The translations under genes and the position numbers were made by a program. Positions 10,310 to 22,539 of a DNA stretch of 64,000 nt are shown here, piece by piece; the stretch's first letter is position 1, and every line of letters begins with the position of its first letter. Origin of the DNA: Lepas anatifera (taxonomy: Eukaryota; Arthropoda; Thecostraca; Lepadidae); assembly GCA_034440635.1 (NCBI GenBank), contig JAOTON010001814.1, positions 682,001 to 746,000 on the forward strand, written 5' to 3'. The notes beneath the pieces were generated by a model. It had not been told where the DNA came from. It did no database searches and was given only the letters and a program-made list of their open reading frames with translations.

Positions 10310-11790
10310 TATGAGGTACCTATATATGAGGTACATACATACCTACAATTGCGGAGCGTCAAAATCTTTTCATTCCACTAGGAGGTAGCAGAATGACGAT
10401 CTTCACTTCCATTCTACAGCAGATATTCTCATCTACTGTCAGTCAAAACAAAAAAAGTTGGTGGTAGTAGTTGCTGCTTATATTTTGAAGGCATATAAAT
10501 ACAGTCCTAAATCAAAGCATTATCCTGAAAAAGTATTGGTTTGGTAAGAAGCAATAAGCATATCCAAGAAAAGGCTGTGATGGGACTTGTAAGCCTGGAA
10601 ATACTAAACGACAAAAATGAGGCATGTTAAGAAAGTGGGGGATTTTGGCCTCTTTTTGGGATTTTGGCCTCACTCACCTTGCGTGAAAGCAATTTCAGGA
10701 CCCTGACTGGGGGAATGAGGGGCAGCTGCTCTGGAGGACTCTGATCCACACTAGTGGGCCCCTGAGCTGGTCTTGAATAGATGGGGAATAAGGACACAGT
10801 GCAAACTCCCCTTGTAAAATGGAGCTAACGAGGAATGAGCCTTCATCGCTAAAAATGCTTGTGATGCCTAGGCACCCCGGGTTAAATAAATTGCTTATTA
10901 TGGTGGTGGATTCTAGGCAGGGGTGATAAAAGGCATGTGCCCCTGAGCTCAGAGCATGGTCCCCTGAACCAGGATTTCTACTAATTAATTTGAATGAATG
11001 AAGAACTAGTTTTTCACAATTTTCAGCCCTGTCAAATCAACTCCATCCAAGCAACCAGTCTATTTACTTTTTCTTTACTCCAACTGGGACCGATCCTTAA
11101 AAATATGGAACTTTTAAACGCGTTAAAGAAGTATCTCCCAAATTATTCCGGCAACAAAAATTGTATTCGTCCAATGTCACTATGCTACACCTCCTCCCAC
11201 GCCCATTGTGGGAGCTGGGGAACTTACTCCGCGTTCAACCAGTTCTCACTCGTGACGACAAAACCAGTGGGCAAAAAGATGAATTTTCGACTCCAATATG
11301 TCTTATTTTGCACATAGTGACAGATATCACAGGCTCCACTGATTTCTCTGATGTCTAGTACTTGCATGAGTTGGCTGATATGTCCTTAAATCTATCCCAA
11401 AAAGTCGTGTTCTGGCTATTTTCATGAGATTTCGGTGACACTTCTTTCTTTCTGGTTTTAGTTCAGTTTTCCTTCTCCGTCAATGCTTGATTTGCATTTT
11501 TCTTGGGCCAGAGGTACCCAAAAGTTGATATTAACTAAGATATAGAAAGTTTTTTAGGTCACTTTAAAAGTGCCCTTTCTCTCCCGGGGTGCCTCTCAAA
11601 GGTGGTGTGCCAAAGCTCTGGCTGCGCCCCTGATCGTGGAAAGATTTAAAGCTCATCGCTTGGTCAGCTGTGAGTCAAGTGTGGTTGGTGTTGCTGGTCG
11701 AAACAGCCGCACTTTTACTTAAGCTCCCATTTAATTTCATCAATAAGGATACCAAAACAAGGAATGGAGATCGGGACCAAGATAATTACC
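10310..11790. other. No gene recognised
   Basis: AT-leaning intergenic sequence. The longest frame (10994-11317, 107 aa) shows no recognisable domain. Confidence 0.35.
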
Positions 11791-11799
11791 CCGGTCTAC

Positions 11800-12025
11800 G
11801 ACCTGGGCTAACGCCCCACCAGTGCAGGAGGGCCACATGACAATGTGCTGAAAGCAAACCATATTTCGTTCTTAATGTGTCTATTCATAAGCTTGTAGGA
11901 CAGTGTTATCATTCTTATCTTTGAAATAACTAATAAATAGCTCACAATCAACCCCAGATTCGAAACAGGCACCCCTGATCGCGAGACAGGTCCTCTAACC
12001 ACTAGACGACTGCGCCACACTGCAC
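11800..12025 (-). repeat. tRNA-derived SINE-like unit
   Basis: On the - strand, 12022 to about 11950 reads like a tRNA: an A-box region TGGCGCAGTCGTCTAGTGG (about 12016-11998), a CCTGT-CTCGCGA-TCAGG anticodon arm with an imperfect fifth pair, and a B-box-like GTTTCGAATCT (about 11968-11957). The acceptor stem does not close convincingly, so it is a tRNA-derived repeat or pseudo-tRNA, not a functional gene. The body continues to lower coordinates with an unclear end. Confidence 0.6.
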
Positions 12026-12588
12026 TGACTCCCACTAGCCCTACACCAGTGACCCGTCAGGAGGTCATTGGCCGGTATCACTCAATCAAAATGATGCCGT
12101 GATCATGGCGCCGGGTGCTGTGTTAGTACTGAAAAGGCATGGTATAATGCTATTTCTAGAAGACGAACGAACCATTATGTTGGCCTAGAATTAGTTGTAT
12201 AAAGACTAAGTTAGCTTCATGCCAAATTTCATTCACTTCCATTCATTTTAAAGACTTGAAACCATGGTGAGAAGCAAGCAAGTTCCGATAAATTTAGCTC
12301 ATTGAAATACCCTTTCGGACGAATTACTCGAAAGCCGTTGGAGATAAGTGGGTAGTGTAAATGAATGAAATGACTGCAATTAATTTTCCTATTCAGCCAT
12401 GTCAATTCTGAGTTTATGAATTGAGTGGGAAGTGGGCTTAAGCCTTGGCGGCGCTCTCACGATAATTTTAATACACCCATGTATTCATTCATACACATTC
12501 AAAAGAAAGAAATCAACTAACCAAACATCTAAAGCATGCGTTCAATATAAAATAGTTTAGGACCAGCCGATTTCATGGCGCTCTGTCT

Positions 12589-12681
12589 GGAAGCCTATCT
12601 CACTGGCTCACACGAGCAGCAGTGCTTAAAGTACTCCATAACCTTCTTAGCAAAACAAGACTATTATCTTGAGATTTGCGG
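12589..12681 (+). repeat. Paralogous empty site of MITE copy B
   Basis: From GGAAGCCTATCTCAC to GATTTGCGGA this segment is nearly identical to the two flanks of the MITE at 13366-13813. Here the flanks meet at a single TTAA (12626-12629), with no element between them. Confidence 0.85.
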
Positions 12682-12917
12682 ATTCGTGTGATAGCATTTT
12701 TACATTTGGCAATTCTCTTTTAGGCCAAATAATAAGAAATGTGGCTTTTGCACTAAATATACTACTTCTTACTTTCGAAACATGACACTAGGTGTCACTA
12801 TGGAACTGTACCGTCGTAACTCACGGTATGGTTAATACCAGTGACGGCGGAACATCCAAATTTAAGAGGGCACCATGGACTTTTCATACCATTTTTTACA
12901 GTCAACTTCATAGGGTG

Positions 12918-13149
12918 TGTTAACCCTTGCACGTACAGGGGGGTTGTTGCAACCCCCTCAAGTTTTTCAAGAATTGAAAACACCTGGCCAGAGTGACCTA
13001 ACCTTAGATTTTTGACAAAAGTTGTAAAAATGATGTAATGGCAGAGGAAAGGTATACCAAGTACGGCGGCGCATGCCGTTTTTATGTTATCTCCAAAAAA
13101 CCCGAAGGGGCGGGTACCCAACCCCCTCTCCCCTGTCAATGCGCGTGTT
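12918..13149 (+). repeat. Dispersed two-hairpin repeat, short copy
   Basis: Begins GTTAACCC and ends CAATGCGCGTGTTAAA. Near the right end it has AAGTACGGCGGCGCATGCCG, then CCCGAAGGGGCGGGTACCC, the terminal module that recurs at about 14028, 22235, 31765, 45750, 47446 and 49571. It also shares GTGACCTAACCTTA with other copies. No coding capacity. Confidence 0.65.
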
Positions 13150-13365
13150 AAAGCGAGCACAGACTGTATGTTGGATTGGGAAAGCGTCTGAATGCGGCCA
13201 TTTGCGTGCCTAAGAAATATGGAGACCAACCTAGCTGCCTGCCTCAGCCTCGACTACTATCAGATCCCAGTACTGAGACGTCAAGCATAAAAGTAAAACG
13301 TCAATTAACATTCTGGCCCACTCAGGAAGCCTATCTCACCGGCTCACACGAGCAGCAGTGCTTAA

Positions 13366-13813
13366 AGGGAATGTAGCACCTTGGCCCAATCCTGGAATTT
13401 TTGTGCAATTAGGCGTACTTTTAGCAGAAAATAATGAAAACACTCATGATTTCTCTGAAAAATGTACAATGAGCTCAATATTTTGATTTCTAAAATACTC
13501 TAGAAAAAGAAATATATATCAGCCTGGGGATGATGTCAGGATCTGGCAACCACTATCATACTTCAAACGCTTCAAGGGCTTCGACTGGCTGATGCTCATC
13601 GTGACGTCAGCATATGTCGTCACACCAGCAGCTCACAACAATGGCCGTTCGCCGAGGGGCTGATGAGGGGGTTGGTGTCAGGTAGGTTTTAGCTTTTTTC
13701 TACGGAAATATCGAGTTCCAAGACAAATGATATATGGAGTACCGGGTTTTCCGACTTGCTTTACAACTTGGCTATCTCAGTTAAAATCACGTTATGAAGG
13801 AGCCACATTCCCT
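13366..13813 (+). mobile_element. TTAA-flanked MITE, copy B (piggyBac-like), 448 bp
   Basis: Left flank TTAA at 13362-13365; right flank TCAA at 13814-13817, a one-base decayed duplicate. Inverted ends are AGGGAATGTAGCACCTT and AAGGAGCCACATTCCCT. Comparison with the empty paralog at 12589-12681 defines the insertion exactly: element plus one extra TTAA. The body matches copy A in reverse orientation. Confidence 0.88.
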
Positions 13814-13878
13814 TCAAAGTACTCCATAACCTTCTTAGCAAAATAAGACTATTATCTTGAGATTTGCGGAGCGGTAAC

Positions 13879-13916
13879 AGGACGCCGGCATACGCGACCG
13901 TGCCTGCCGGCGTCCT
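13879..13916. repeat. GC-rich hairpin, 12-bp perfect stem
   Basis: AGGACGCCGGCA at 13879-13890 pairs with TGCCGGCGTCCT at 13905-13916, with a 14-base loop. It may be a subterminal hairpin of a repeat. A bacterial-type terminator reading would make no sense in this context. Confidence 0.6.
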
Positions 13917-14019
13917 TATAAGTTATTTTGCCGGGCCACAGTCGAAAAATATAGACTCGGTGACCAAAATATAGACCAAAATTGTTTGGATGTGCTTAAG
14001 GATAATACAAATACAAATG

Positions 14020-14115
14020 TCAAGTACGGCGGCGCTACGCGCCGCCGTTTTTCTCCAGTTGAACCCGAGGGGGAGGGGGTGGGTACCCGCCGCCTCGTCA
14101 ATGCGTGTGTTAAAA
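14020..14115 (+). repeat. Two-hairpin terminal module
   Basis: Contains the perfect 8-bp-stem hairpin GGCGGCGCTACGCGCCGCC (14028-14046), then GGTGGGTACCCGCCGCC and CGTCAATGCGTGTGTTAAA. Same order as the other copies of this module. Confidence 0.7.
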
Positions 14116-17100
14116 GAAGCCTGAAAAAAGTTCCCTCTTTAATCGGAAAAATCGTGATTAGGTCAAGCTTGCCTCCGCTGGGCCTCCCTTGCAATGAAAA
14201 TAGATCCGATGGAGGAGCCTGAGTCACCAAAAAAGAAACATTCCGACAACTCTGCAACCTTGTGATGTCACTGTTTTATCCCTGGTTTCTGAGAATATAT
14301 CAAAATCTATGAGTTCCTTTATTCTATCAAATTATGATACGAAACGCCGCTTCAGAAGAGCTGTAGAGCGGCGATCGTGATAATAAACCAGATTCTGATA
14401 ATCAGGTACTCGAGAATGCATTGACATTTTTCGCTTCGAGCTCCCGGCGTTTCGGCTTGAATATGATGCGTGACTTCATTGCTGTAGAAATGTTGCGCTA
14501 GGTGGTGAACCTTCGGGACCGAAACATGTCTAACATTTATGAAAGTTGGTGCACTTGTACCCGATAAGAGACGATCAGTGACTCCTTGCGTATGTCTAGA
14601 CTATAAGCAAGGCTGCGTGGGCAGATCATCTGAAATGTTTGCGGGCAATTTCTTTTTTAACGCATTAATTATCAGACATTCGACAGAAGTTATCAGTTTC
14701 ATTTATTTTGATCCTTTTTTAACCGGTTTAATTAATAAATAGGCTCGCTCTAGATGTGCGTGTCTAGTTGAGAGCGTGCAGAGTTCTACTAGTCTAGTCT
14801 AGTGCGTGCAGATTCATACTGGCACAGAAATGCAGAAATGAATGCATGTTTAGACTACCCCTTTTACGAAGCCAAATTTGTCTCCCAATTATTTTTCTGT
14901 GGACATGTGTACTAAAAGAAAATTCTAGTCGCACACGGGATGTTTTTGCCCCTCTAAGGTGACTTAAACGAAGATAAACACAAAGTTAGAGATATTGCAT
15001 TCTGCTCAGCACCTTTTTTAGGCATTGCCTGTTACTAAAAATCGGCGAGTAAGCATTTATATCTGGATGGTAAATGTGTGCCCATTCTTTTCAAAGTCGA
15101 AGTAGGTGAATTTGGAAAATTCCATGTCTTCTAACGCGCGATAAAGTAGTGATAATTTCTGTGAACTTTGCGTCTAGACAACCCTCTATAGGACACATCC
15201 CGCTGATAAGATGGACATCATTGAAGGTCCCCCTCCCCTTGAAAGAAAATGTTCCGCCGCCACTGACCTGCAGACCAGCCGTTGGGTAGCAGCTGGGATG
15301 GGGCGGGGCGGGCCTGCCCGGGCCCAGATCACGGTCGGCGCCTGCCCGGGCCGCCATACCTGCGGACCAGCCAGCCGAGAGCCTTGCCAGTGGTGATGCG
15401 GTGGCGGCATGATTGGCCAGTTGCATGTCTACAGGGCGGTGTGGGACAGGCGGGAAGCGATGAATTAGTGGCCTCCGGCTGAAGCGCTGAATTAGTGGCC
15501 TCCGGCTGCTGCTGGCACTGGCGCACCAGAGGTTTTATTTCGCCGCTGGATTGTAGCTCGGTTTGTGTGTGCTCTGTAATGACACGTTAAGTAGCTGTCC
15601 GATGAAAAAATAACTGCCGCCGTACCGACGCCATGTACCAACTATTGCAGAGTTCCGGCCTCAGAGCGCGTCTCTGGTGTTTAGACCGTTTTTATTTGCT
15701 CCGCCCAATCTGCGACCGGGTGCTATCCGGCGCTTCTCACTGTGGAGTCGGTATGATCTCTGGATACTACTGACCGGACCAGTGGCCGTCGAGGTGCTTC
15801 TGCCGCCAGCGCCCGTCAGCTGACGCACCTGGTTGAATAACGCCGGCCACCCGCTTCAGTCAATGCACCACTCGTTGCGCCGGCCTGGATGGCTGGTATG
15901 GAGGTGACGGCCGCCGCAGGACAGCTGGCTGAGCCGCCTGTCAGCTAATGGCCCACCAGATTGGACCAGATCTGATGTAGAGGTGCTCCGAGCGGATTGA
16001 GCCGCGATGCGGTGGTGAAACCGTTAAGTGCTGGACCGATATGTATGAAATTAACGGCTTTGTCCACGGCAATATCCATCAAATGAGTGAGGTCGTACAC
16101 GGTTTAAAGCAGCGGTATCGTTCGTGGCAAGGAAGACTAACTGGCGAATACGTTTGGTGATTGAGTCCCAGTCTGGATTTCAGCGCCGTGAACGCGACAT
16201 AGTTTTACCGCGAAACGCTCTAGCATCAATAGCATATCGGTACCATTTGATAAATCACTGACATGGTATCTCCCTCGGGTCTGTCTTGGAACAGGCCCGA
16301 GAGACGCTGGCGAAGCCACCGGCCGTGCCGGTGGGCTCGGCTCTCCGGCGGGTGGCTGGATTTGGGCATCTGATGAGATGCGGCTTCCGCCGAAATTTGA
16401 CTCGCGGCTGTACCGCCGCCCTCCCCGCGGCTGTCGGATGCCACGCCGAGTGAACAGCACTGTATCGGCGTTACTATCGCCGCGCGGCCGGGTGGTCCCG
16501 TCGCTCGGCGCAATAGACGCCGAGGTGCTGACCGCCGCCGCATAGTTCTGCTGTCTAATTCCAGCATGTAATGAGCCGCTATTAGTACGTGCGATGGGCC
16601 GGTTTGACGTGATCAGCACGATAGTGCCGTGTTTTGTGACGGCAGTGTGACTTTGGGAGGCTCTGTTTGGGCGTGGTTGGTTGCTAGCGAGGGCCGATGT
16701 TTTGCTTGGGTAGGAGTTTTTTTCGACATCATAGCGTGCAGGGTAATTACCAGAGTATTTGCAATCATCATCGATATATTTGGGCGGATGGTTGGTGAAT
16801 GATTCTTTTCAGTACTTGCGTTTTCCAAAAATTGGATATCCTATGCAATTTTTGGTCAGATGTTAGCTTTTTGGAAATATTGTCTTGGCCGTAGTGTGAG
16901 AACTGGTGATAGAAAACTGCGCGGTCACCAATCTGTTGAGTTTTTTGCTTTTTTGCTCCAAATTTGGAAAAGTGAACAGATTTTTTTCCTTTTCAGCTTC
17001 GAACTGGAAGTCAGAAGAAATATAACATGAAATAGGAGAGAACTAACCCGCGCCGTGGTAAATCCCCCCGCCATAACCGCTCACGCTCCATAGAAGGCTT

Positions 17101-17280
17101 ATGGTAGGCCCTTCCCATGATCTCTGGATTCGTGCGTTGCAAAATGAAGACTTGGCTGTCTGGCGACCTATTTGACAGGAGACACTGGGAAAGAATGAAG
17201 CTGCAAACATGAGGCACCCCTGTGTGACGATCATCCTGTGCTGACCATCTGCCCTCAACCTATCACACTTTTGGCGATTC
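14116..17280. other. No gene recognised; GC-rich from about 15.2 kb
   Basis: 14.1-15.2 kb is ordinary AT-leaning sequence. From about 15.2 kb the DNA becomes GC- and CpG-rich. The longest frame, 16137-16619 on the - strand (160 aa), is rich in Ser, Arg, Pro and Gly and shows no domain I recognise. It could be an exon or a composition artefact. No promoter can be assigned. Confidence 0.35.
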
Positions 17281-17289
17281 CGCTCCCAG

Positions 17290-19112
17290 TTCGGTTCCAC
17301 GTCCGCTACGGCAGCGGGCGCCAGTGCCGAGTGCGTCATGCCGTATCGTCGTCCGTTCCGCGCTACGGCAGTGGGCGCCAGTGCCGAGTGCGTCGTGCCG
17401 TATCGTCGTCCGTTCCGCGCTACGACAGCGGGTGCCAGTGCCGTATCGTCGTCCGTTCCGCGCTACGGCAGCGGGCGCCAGTGCCTAGTGCGTCATGTCG
17501 TATCGTCATCCGTTCCGCGTCCGTTACGACAGCAGGCGCCAGTGCCATTTGCGTCGTGTCGTATCGTCGTCCGTTCCGCGTCCGTTACGACAGCAGATGC
17601 CAGTGCCGTATCGTCGTCCGTTCCGTGTCCGTTACGACAGCGGGCGCCAGTGGCGAGTGCGTCGTGCCGTATCTTCGTCCGTTCCGCGCTACGGCAGCGG
17701 GCGCCAGTGTCGTATCGTCGTCCGTTCCGCGTCCGTTACGACAGCGGATGCCAGTGCCGAGTGCTTTCTGCCGTATCGTCGTCCGTTCCGCGTCCGTTAC
17801 GACAGTGGATGCCAGTGCCGAGTGCTTCGTGCCGTATCGTCGTCCGTTCCGCGTCCGTTACGACAGCGGGCGCCAGTGGCGAGTGCGTCGTGCCGTATCG
17901 TCGTCCGTTCCGCGCTACGGCAGCGGGCGCCAGTGTCGTATCGTCGTCCGTTCCGCGTCCGTTACGACAGCGGATGCCAGTGCCGAGTGCGTCGTGCCGT
18001 ATCGTCGTCCGTTCCGCGTCCGTTGCGACAGCGGGCGCCAGTGCCGAGTGCGTCGTGCCGTATCGTCGTCCGTTCCGCGCTACGATAGCGGGCGCCAGTG
18101 CCGTATCGTCGTCCGTTCCGCGCTACGGCAGCGAGCGCCAGTGCCGAGTGCGTCGTGTCATGTCGTCGTCAGTTCCGCGCTACGACAGCGGGCGCCAGTA
18201 CCGTATCGTCGCCCGTTCCGCGCTACGGCAGCGGGCGCCAGTGCCGAGTGCGTCATGCCGTATCGTCGTCCGTTCCGCGCTACGGCAGCGGGCGCCAGTG
18301 CCGAGTGCGTCATGCCGTATCGTCGTCCGTTCCGCGCTACGCCAGTGGGTGCCAGTGCCGTATCGTCGCCCGTTCCGTGCTACGGCAGCGGGCGCCAGTG
18401 CCGAGTGCGTCGTTTCGTATCTTCGTCCGTTCTGCGCTACGACAGCGGGCGCCAGTGCCGTATTGTCGTCCGTTCCGCGCTGCGACAGCGGGCGATAGTG
18501 CCGTATCGTCGTCCGTTCCGCGCTACGGCAGTGGGCGCCAGTGCCGAGTGCGTCATGTCGTATCGTCGTCCGTTCCGCGCTACGGCAGCGGGCGCCAGTG
18601 CCGAGTGCGTCATGCCGTATCGTCGTCCGTTCCGCGCTACGGCAGCGGGCGCCAGTGCCGAGTGCGTCATGCCGTATCGTCGTCCGTTCCGCGTCCGTTA
18701 CGGCAGCGGGTGCCAGTGCCGAGTGCGTCATGTCGTATCGTCGTCCGTTCCGCGCTACGGCAGCGGGCGCCAGTGCCGAGTGCGTCATGCCGTATCGTCG
18801 TCCGTTCCGCGCTACGGCAGCGGGTGCCAGTGCCGAGTGCGTCATGCCGTATCGTCGTCCGTTCCGCGTCCGTTACGGCAGCGGGTGCCAGTGCCGAGTG
18901 CGTCATGCCGTATCGTCGTCCGTTCCGCGCCCGTTACGGCAGCGGGTGCCAGTGCCGAGTGCGTCGTGCCGTATCGTCGTCCGTTCCGCGTCCGTTACGG
19001 CAGCGGATGCCAGTGCCGAGTGCGTCGTGCCGTATCGTCGTCCGTTCCGCGTCCGTTACGGCAGCGGGCGCCAGTGCCGAGTGCGTCGTGCCGTTTCGTC
19101 GTCCGTTCCGCC
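17290..19112 (+). repeat. 1.8-kb GC-rich minisatellite (43/47/57/61-bp units)
   Basis: About 33 units built on TATCGTCGTCCGTTCCGCG-CTACGGCAGCGGGCGCCAGT. The basic unit is 57 bp. Variants lack a 14-bp AGTGCGTCGTGCCG segment (43 bp) or have GTCCGTTACG in place of CTACG (+4 bp, giving 61 and 47 bp). The forms are interspersed, so it is a mixed-length array. Lengths differ in frame, yet no frame acquires stops, giving frames of up to 656 aa in + and 221 aa in -; these are by-products of a stop-free unit. Similarity to the repeats ends at about 19112. Confidence 0.93.
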
Positions 19113-19789
19113 GCTGTAAGTTGCTGGCCGGGCGGGAGCACGGTACCGACGCCGCCCGTCGCTCCAAATCGATCCCGGCCGCCCGCGCCACCGAAACAAA
19201 CGAATTAAACCGTTCAGAACGGCCCGACAACGCGTCTCCCTCGCTCTCAGGCCAGGGCTCCTATCAATAATGGATGGCTCGATGAACGGCGCACAGGGTT
19301 CGTTGCCTGCCGGTAACTTGTTCCGAGCGATTTCAGCCGAGACGACCATTTCAGCAGTCACGTGACTGGCGGGGAGTGCTCGTAGCGTCGCTATTGCTGC
19401 GGCAGCGGCTGGCTTGGCGCTCCTGCCAGAAAGGGCCCGCTTGGAAGGTGGTCACGTGACTGGTTGTCGCTAGACGCTTAATTCGCTGTCATGCACAAGG
19501 AGTATGCAGGAATCAAATCCCGTTCAATTGTTCAAGTAGTTGTGCCTCGCTAATAATAAGTTGCATGGCACGATGAAATGGTGACGTCAGTATTTTCATG
19601 TTGCGGGCGTCTTAGAGCCTAAGCCACGAGTTATGTTGTTTTGGGCGGGCGGGGAAGCAAAACTATTAACTGGGTTTTGTTGAAACTAGCTTTGCATAAA
19701 GGATGTGGCTTTATGCTCTACTTAACGGATTCAGTCTTATCTTCAGGGATTTAAAAGTTGTAGGTATCAATCTTGAACCAACCTGGGAG
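19113..19789. other. No gene recognised
   Basis: GC-rich tail after the minisatellite, then mixed sequence up to the left end of the hAT-like element. No supportable feature. Confidence 0.35.
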
Positions 19790-20324
19790 CAGGGGCGTAG
19801 CCAGGATTTAGCTAAGGGGGGGCGGCTACCAAAAAGGGCCCCTGAACTTCCGCCAAAAGGGCCCCAAAAATGTTGGCAAGCAAGCAAGCAACAAAAAAAA
19901 CGTTCACCGCGGTTTTGGCGTCAATTGATCTAAAAAGGTCGCTTTAAACCGGAGGGACCCTAAGATATCGCCATGGCAAGTAATTTGTGTGCCTACCAAA
20001 TTACTTCAGAGCCAATCGTGCTCGAAAAGCGAAAATGGCCGAATGTATTTCTTCCTCTTCGGAAGAAACTTCTTTCAAAGACAGATCGATTTCGGGGTGT
20101 TCCACTGAGGAGCATAATTATGCGTAGACAATTTGGTCATTAATCTATCTCCTCAAATCCGGATCCATAATAAAGCAAAAGAACAAAAATTATTCTGAAA
20201 TTTGGTGAAATCTGAAATTCCAGATCTCAGCTTACATTATGATCAAGAGCTTCTCCAATCAATAAATTTGATGAAGATTCTGAGGAAGGGCTGTGTTCGA
20301 ATACATCTGCACTGTTTTTGCTAT

Positions 20325-20350
20325 TTTATGCATCCAGGATTCGAGGACGC
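20325..20350 (+). repeat. Short match to the 37.7-kb foldback arm
   Basis: GCATCCAGGATTCGAGGA here resembles GCATCCAGGGTTCGAGGA in the right arm of the foldback at 37682-37819, which suggests a dispersed family. Confidence 0.45.
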
Positions 20351-20456
20351 ACGCCAATTAATAACTTAAATTCGATGACCGGCGCCTGCCACATATGGTG
20401 ATTATGCAACCGAAGCGTTTTACGTACAGCGGCAGCCCATCGTTCGAAGCCCTCGC

Positions 20457-20927
20457 TCACGGCACTTTTCCCCTGGCCTTAGCGACCTGGACCTCAGTTG
20501 AAAGGCCCTCAGGCATCCGCAGATATCTTACAGCCTTGTGTTTGACCTGTATGGAGCGGTAGTACACCATGGCAGCCTCCAGATCAGTCACTACACTGAA
20601 TTCTGCTGGAACCAGTCGGAGGCTGGTTGGTGCCACATTAACGATGCCTGTGTCAAGGAAGTACCGGCCGAGGAAGTGAAGAAGGCAGCAGCATACGTGC
20701 TTTGTCCGCCAGAAATGCTGTTTAGTTCTTGTTAAGTGGTTTTCTTTCAATTTTTCAATGGCAGAATGTGGCGTTGAATAACGTAAAATTTCGCAATACA
20801 ATGATGAGACTAAGGTATGGGATAATATAGGTTGGTAATAAACAATTTTTCTAGGAGCTCCTTTCACCTTCAAAGCGGTTCCCTTCGAACGAAAAAAACA
20901 CTTAAAATGGTATTTAGTGGCGGACAA
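20457..20927 (-). CDS. 156-aa open frame, unknown
   Basis: Read on the - strand, the frame has a fairly balanced composition in its C-terminal half (about residues 90-156, including VPAEFSVVTDLEAAMVYY and RYLRMPEGLSTEVQVAKA), unlike the repeat-derived frames around it. I do not recognise a family. It lies within the left half of the large hAT-like element, so it could be a captured exon, a transposase relic or chance. The N-terminal half, rich in Ser, Leu and Tyr, looks less protein-like. It is listed only because its composition stands out. Confidence 0.25.
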   Translation of the reverse strand: MSATKYHFKCFFRSKGTALKVKGAPRKIVYYQPILSHTLVSSLYCEILRYSTPHSAIEKLKENHLTRTKQHFWRTKHVCCCLLHFLGRYFLDTGIVNVAPTSLRLVPAEFSVVTDLEAAMVYYRSIQVKHKAVRYLRMPEGLSTEVQVAKARGKVP

Positions 20928-21536
20928 AGGGAGCTCAGCCGACCATTACGGTCCCAGCTGGTCAGAGAGAGCTCTGCTGGTTCTAGAGAGCCTAATGGTC
21001 ACAAAGTGTTCTGATGGTATCTGCGGGCCTTCTGTAACTAGTTACAGAGAACCATGCTGGATACAGAGGGCCACCGGGACGCTTCGAATCTATTTACGAA
21101 GTGTTCAGCTGGCTAAAAAGGGCCCTCCCATTGATAACGGGGTATACGATCAATTTTGGGTCCAACTGGTCTCAAAGAGTCCTATAGTGACATATGCTTC
21201 TTCTGATAGTCCCAGTAGGCCCTGCGGGCTACAAAGGGAGGTGAGTTATAACCACGGTGGCCGGTGGGCCTCCGAGTCACCTTCGTCCTGGTGGGGGTTT
21301 CAAATCCCCCTTCGAACATGGATCCTAAACAGGATAGCGAAAAAAGCGATTGCCGGTGGATGGCCCATAAAAACCATGACGAAACTACATTGGTCACTTT
21401 TTTGGGTCAGGTCAATATTGAAGTCCCCACAGGTCAAGAAGGTGGCATGTTTGGGAAGAGTTTCTGGGTTCTGGTGTCTGATAGAGTTCAGTTATAATCA
21501 TTCTTAAGCACCATTTCGATTTTGCACCTCGTTACC

Positions 21537-22330
21537 GCCAGTCGAATGATGTATAATACAACTATACTAGATCAAAACATAAAAATGGCCCGACCTAAGG
21601 TCAGGTCAAGGTCGCCATCTAACCTGGCATAGTCAATATTCACATTTTAACCAAAACAGTAGATGTTGAAAGGTGAATACCTGTCAATCGCTGTTAAACA
21701 ATAGTCAATATGCATATCATTTGCTTCAAAATAGCAATCCAACGTAATGGTATCAAAATATTAGCTTTATCCTAATGTCCTGCACAGTTATTGACCCAAG
21801 TCTGAAACCCTGCTTAAGTAGCCCCAGATGGCCCCTCATAGATCACAGATCCAAACTTGCAACATGAACCAATAAAAGGGCCTAGGATACAATGATTTGG
21901 AGAATACGAAGGTATTCCAAGCGGTATCTACAGAAATAGAGAAATTTGTGGGCCAAGTTCTGTTTTTTTCCATGCTTGTTAAGTGGAGAGGTCATGATCC
22001 GTGCCTGACCCTTTGTCATCTATATGAAAAATCCCGGAATATATTTTGCAAGCCTCGATGGGTTCACTATGTGGATATGTTTGGATTGGATAGATTCACC
22101 CTTTTCTTCCCTATGCCACCTTAAGCATTTTATAGGTGAGGTCAACTGACCTGTACTGGCGAACTGACCTGAGATGACCCAACCTTAAAATTTTGGGGAA
22201 CGTTGCAGAATTGATCAAGAATAAGCTTTGTCAAGTATGGCAGCGCTTCGCGCCGCCATTTATTCGTGCCACCGGAAAAAAACCCGAAGGGGTGTTCAAA
22301 CACCCCCACTGGTGCGAGGGTTCAAAGAAG
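21537..22330 (+). repeat. Dispersed two-hairpin repeat, long copy
   Basis: Shares blocks in order with 31345-31855 and (reversed) 45690-46380: CGAATGATNTATAATA, GGAGAGGTCA, TCATCTATATNNAAAAT, CTGTACTGGCGA, CCAACCTTAAAATTTTGG, then AAGTATGGCAGCGCTTCGCG and CCCGAAGGGG. It lies inside the large hAT-like element, so it is a nested insertion or an integral part. Confidence 0.7.
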
Positions 22331-22539
22331 GCACCAGCTGGTTCTGCTGGTTGTGGACAGTCCTTTGGGTTCCAATGGACCATACTAGCTATAGGCTTGA
22401 TGGGTTTGGAAGTGAGGGCAAAAAGAAAATAGGATTTAATAGTTATAGGGGCATAATAACCACAAAATATCTTGCGGGGCACAAATTGTCTGCTTTTTAA
22501 GTAAGTCTACAAGCTACACAGGTCCTTGGTGGATTTAGA

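Noticed and set aside
11950..12022. Functional tRNA gene on the - strand
   Set aside because: A- and B-box-like segments and an anticodon-like arm are present, but the acceptor stem does not close, the anticodon stem has a mismatch, and the sequence continues as a repeat body. Treated as SINE-like.
13879..13916. Rho-independent-type terminator hairpin
   Set aside because: There is no U-run after the stem and the surrounding DNA is eukaryotic; it is kept only as a hairpin.
16137..16619. 160-aa - strand frame in GC-rich DNA
   Set aside because: Low-complexity Ser/Arg/Pro composition and overlapping frames in other phases. No splice or domain support, so it is mentioned only in the regional entry.
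17238..19208. 656-aa open frame, apparently a long repeat protein
   Set aside because: The frame runs through a minisatellite of mixed 43/47/57/61-bp units that is stop-free in several frames. The alternative frames are equally long, so no coding signal is shown.
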